Below, one piece after another: positions 6,022-7,253 of a stretch of DNA of 7,253 nt (positions within the stretch are counted from its first letter, which is position 1; every line of letters begins with the position of its first letter). Source of the stretch: Coriobacteriales bacterium (GTDB lineage Bacteria > Actinomycetota > Coriobacteriia > Coriobacteriales > UBA8131); NCBI GenBank assembly GCA_031274985.1, contig JAISPK010000157.1, positions 1 to 7,253 on the forward strand, written 5' to 3'. The notes beneath the pieces were generated by a model. The model searched no databases, was not told the DNA's origin, and worked only from the letters and a program-made list of their open reading frames with translations. The position numbers were made by a program, and so were the translations under genes.

Positions 6022-6456
6022 TCAACCGCTTGAGCCAAAGCCGCCGCTGCTGCGCTCGGTCTCGTCGAGGTTGTCACATTCCTGTATCTCTACCAGAGGC
6101 ACCTGCTGCACCACCAGCTGAGCAATGCGCTGCCCGCGCTTAAGGGTAATGCTGCTGTGCGCATCGGTATTGAGCGCAATGATCTTGATCTCTCCGCGGT
6201 AGTGGCTGTCTATGAGCCCCGGTGTGTTAACCAGCGTCAGGCCCTGCTTCCAGGCAAGACCGCTCCGTGGTTGCACGAAACCGGCATAGCCTTCCGGGAT
6301 TGCCACGGCAATGCCGGTGGGAACGAGCGCCCGCTCTCCCGGCTCAATGCACACGTCAACCGCAGAGGCGAGGTCAAGGCCGGCGTCCCCGGGATACGCA
6401 TATGTTGGCAGAGGGAGCTCTTTGTTGAGCCGTTGCACTTTGAGCGATACGGTCAT
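6022..6456 (-). CDS. dut: dUTP diphosphatase (dUTPase)
   Basis: dUTPase hydrolyses dUTP to dUMP and diphosphate, keeping uracil out of DNA and feeding thymidylate synthesis; the enzyme is a homotrimer in the cytoplasm. All five family motifs are present in 144 residues: PGDAGLDLAS (22-31), PRSGLA (63-68), GLIDSHYRGEI (80-90, with the conserved Asp83 and Tyr86), RGQRIAQLVV (107-116) and the C-terminal arm ERSSGGFGSSG (134-144). I chose ATG 6456, which lies 1 nt after the nrdR stop (TAG-C-ATG) and has AAGGGA (6464-6469) at 7 nt spacing inside nrdR. The same frame is open further upstream, but that part only overlaps nrdR and has no family sequence. Translation is probably coupled to nrdR. Confidence 0.97.
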   Translation of the reverse strand: MTVSLKVQRLNKELPLPTYAYPGDAGLDLASAVDVCIEPGERALVPTGIAVAIPEGYAGFVQPRSGLAWKQGLTLVNTPGLIDSHYRGEIKIIALNTDAHSSITLKRGQRIAQLVVQQVPLVEIQECDNLDETERSSGGFGSSG

Positions 6457-6457
6457 G

Positions 6458-6901
6458 CTACATTCCCTTGAGGGCATTTTGGAACTCCTCGATATCCTTG
6501 AAGTCCTTGTAAACCGAGGCAAAACGAATGTAGGCAACATCATCAATGACGCGCAGGCGCTCAAGCACCAGGTCTCCCAGCTTCTCGGAGCGGATCTCGC
6601 CGCGCGGCAGCTCATTGAGCTCTTCTTCTACGCTGTTGATGAGGTCTTCGAGAAGAGCCAGCGACACATCGCGCTTTACGGTAGCCGTGAGCAAGCCCCT
6701 GAGCAGCTTCTCGCGATTGAAGGGCTCTGAGCTCTTGTCTTTCTTGAGCACAATCAACGGCTGGTCTTTGTAAACCTCAACCGTAGAAAAGCGCAGGCCA
6801 CAATACTCGCACTCTCTGCGGCGTCGGATCTGCCGTCCGTCCTCAGAGGGGCGCGAATCAATGACCTTGGATTCGGTTGATCCGCATTGTTTGCAACGCA
6901 C
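6458..6901 (-). CDS. nrdR: Transcriptional repressor NrdR
   Basis: NrdR senses ATP/dATP and represses ribonucleotide reductase genes by binding NrdR boxes. The 147-residue protein has the N-terminal zinc ribbon with C3-x2-C6 and C31-x2-C34, the basic stretch RRRRE (26-30) beside it, and an ATP-cone domain from about residue 47 (LIVLKKDKSSEPFNREKLLRGL) to about 139 (YIRFASVYKDFKDIEEF). Length is normal for the family. The start is GTG 6901-6899, preceded by GAGGAG (6907-6912) at 5 nt spacing; no better ATG exists. It appears to be the first gene of the likely nrdR-dut-hisC-cmk-plsC-ispH unit. The ribonucleotide reductase genes it would control are not in the window, and no clear pair of NrdR boxes is seen in the 71-nt region before it. 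Confidence 0.97.
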   Translation of the reverse strand: MRCKQCGSTESKVIDSRPSEDGRQIRRRRECEYCGLRFSTVEVYKDQPLIVLKKDKSSEPFNREKLLRGLLTATVKRDVSLALLEDLINSVEEELNELPRGEIRSEKLGDLVLERLRVIDDVAYIRFASVYKDFKDIEEFQNALKGM

Positions 6902-6972
6902 AGAAACTCCTCACGTGTTGGTAGTACTGCTGACTGTCCGGCAAAACTGCCTTTAAAACAGCTCAGTGTATT

Positions 6973-7253
6973 TTAATCGAAGAGATCGGTTTGCATGAGG
7001 GCGGCTTCAACACTGGTCATCAGCATTTCGTTGAAATTGATGTCGATATACCGGTCGAGGTACACAACGGCCATCACGTTGCCCTGCCAGGTAAACTGAA
7101 GGTAGCCTCCCTTTTTGGCAAAGTGGGGCTTGACCTTAAGGCAGTAGAGCGCCCCGTCCAGGATATCTACCTCGGAAGGAATCTTGAATTCTGCCATGCC
7201 TGCTCTCATCACCAAGCGCCTGCGGCAAATGAATTCGGAGTACTCGCTTTTAT
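6973..7253 (-). CDS. Unrecognised protein, C-terminal part visible (partial or small protein)
   Basis: The minus-strand frame ends with TAA at 6975-6973 and is open to the window edge, giving 92 visible residues. Possible internal starts are TTG 7215, GTG 7212, ATG 7209 and ATG 7197; the last follows GAGAG at 5 nt spacing and would give a 74-residue protein starting MAEFKIPSEVD. None has a convincing ribosome binding site, and the reading frame upstream (including an RRR run) has no stop, so the gene may continue beyond the window. The visible part looks like a mixed alpha/beta domain: alternating hydrophobic strands (ALYCLKVKPHF, YLQFTWQ, MAVVYLDRYIDI), a helix-like SVEAALMQ, and a short acidic end DLFD. 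No signal peptide or membrane segment is seen. I do not recognise the family. It lies 71 nt upstream of nrdR on the same strand. Confidence 0.6.
   Translation of the reverse strand, partial: KSEYSEFICRRRLVMRAGMAEFKIPSEVDILDGALYCLKVKPHFAKKGGYLQFTWQGNVMAVVYLDRYIDINFNEMLMTSVEAALMQTDLFD

Larger units (their letters stand above)
2712..6901 (-). other. Likely polycistronic unit nrdR-dut-hisC-cmk-plsC-ispH
   Basis: Six co-directional minus-strand genes are separated by +1, +23, -4, -14 and +2 nt. No room exists for internal terminators, and four of the five junctions look translationally coupled. The region before nrdR (6902-6972) has no clearly readable promoter, so transcription could also come from upstream of the unrecognised gene at 6973-7253. 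No T-rich hairpin terminator was found after ispH. Confidence 0.7.

Noticed and set aside
6457..6615. Longer version of dUTPase starting at 6615
   Set aside because: The extra 53 residues overlap nrdR in another frame and do not resemble dUTPase; ATG 6456 has a ribosome binding site and gives the normal length.
6940..6951. Small hairpin GGCA-AAAC-TGCC before nrdR as terminator or attenuator
   Set aside because: The stem is only 4 bp and no T-run follows it in the direction of transcription.
1..7253. CRISPR array, tRNA, rRNA, riboswitch, insertion sequence with transposase
   Set aside because: No regularly spaced repeats, tRNA-like cloverleaf, rRNA sequence or transposase reading frame was seen; intergenic gaps are too short for most riboswitches.

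Overview
This 7.25-kb window is a bacterial chromosomal segment of moderately high G+C with tightly packed genes. The protein set fits an anaerobic actinobacterium of the Coriobacteriia type, or less likely a clostridial relative. The reasons are the DUF512/PDZ protein, the paired 'radical SAM + TIGR03915' genes, and the cmk-plsC-ispH order. This placement is an inference from gene content and remembered family resemblance; no search was run.

Layout. (a) Positions 1-298, minus strand: the N-terminal PDZ part of a DUF512-type protein, cut by the window edge. An 81-bp imperfect palindrome (5-85) that resembles a REP element lies inside its reading frame. (b) Positions 299-424: a divergent regulatory region. 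It has a good plus-strand promoter (TGGACA-N18-TATACT) and two perfect 16-bp direct repeats, each containing a LexA-like dyad GAAC-N4-GTTT. One copy fills the promoter spacer and the other covers the expected transcription start. (c) Positions 425-2612, plus strand: a two-gene overlapping cassette encoding a radical SAM protein with a helix-hairpin-helix C-terminus and its obligate partner. This pair is predicted to act in DNA repair or modification but has no known reaction. (d) Positions 2613-2711: a short convergent intergenic region without a clear terminator. (e) Positions 2712-6901, minus strand: a compact likely operon, transcribed nrdR-dut-hisC-cmk-plsC-ispH, with gaps of 1 to 23 nt or overlaps of 4 and 14 nt. 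(f) Positions 6973-7253, minus strand: the end of an unrecognised ORF that stays open to the window edge.

How the genes work together. The minus-strand operon joins deoxynucleotide control (NrdR repressor, dUTPase), an aminotransferase of the HisC family, CMP/dCMP phosphorylation, phosphatidic acid synthesis and the last step of the MEP isoprenoid pathway: housekeeping genes that share transcription rather than a pathway. The plus-strand cassette is separate and appears to have its own, probably damage-responsive, control. The most interesting observation is that two LexA-like operators sit on the promoter of this uncharacterised radical SAM DNA-repair pair.
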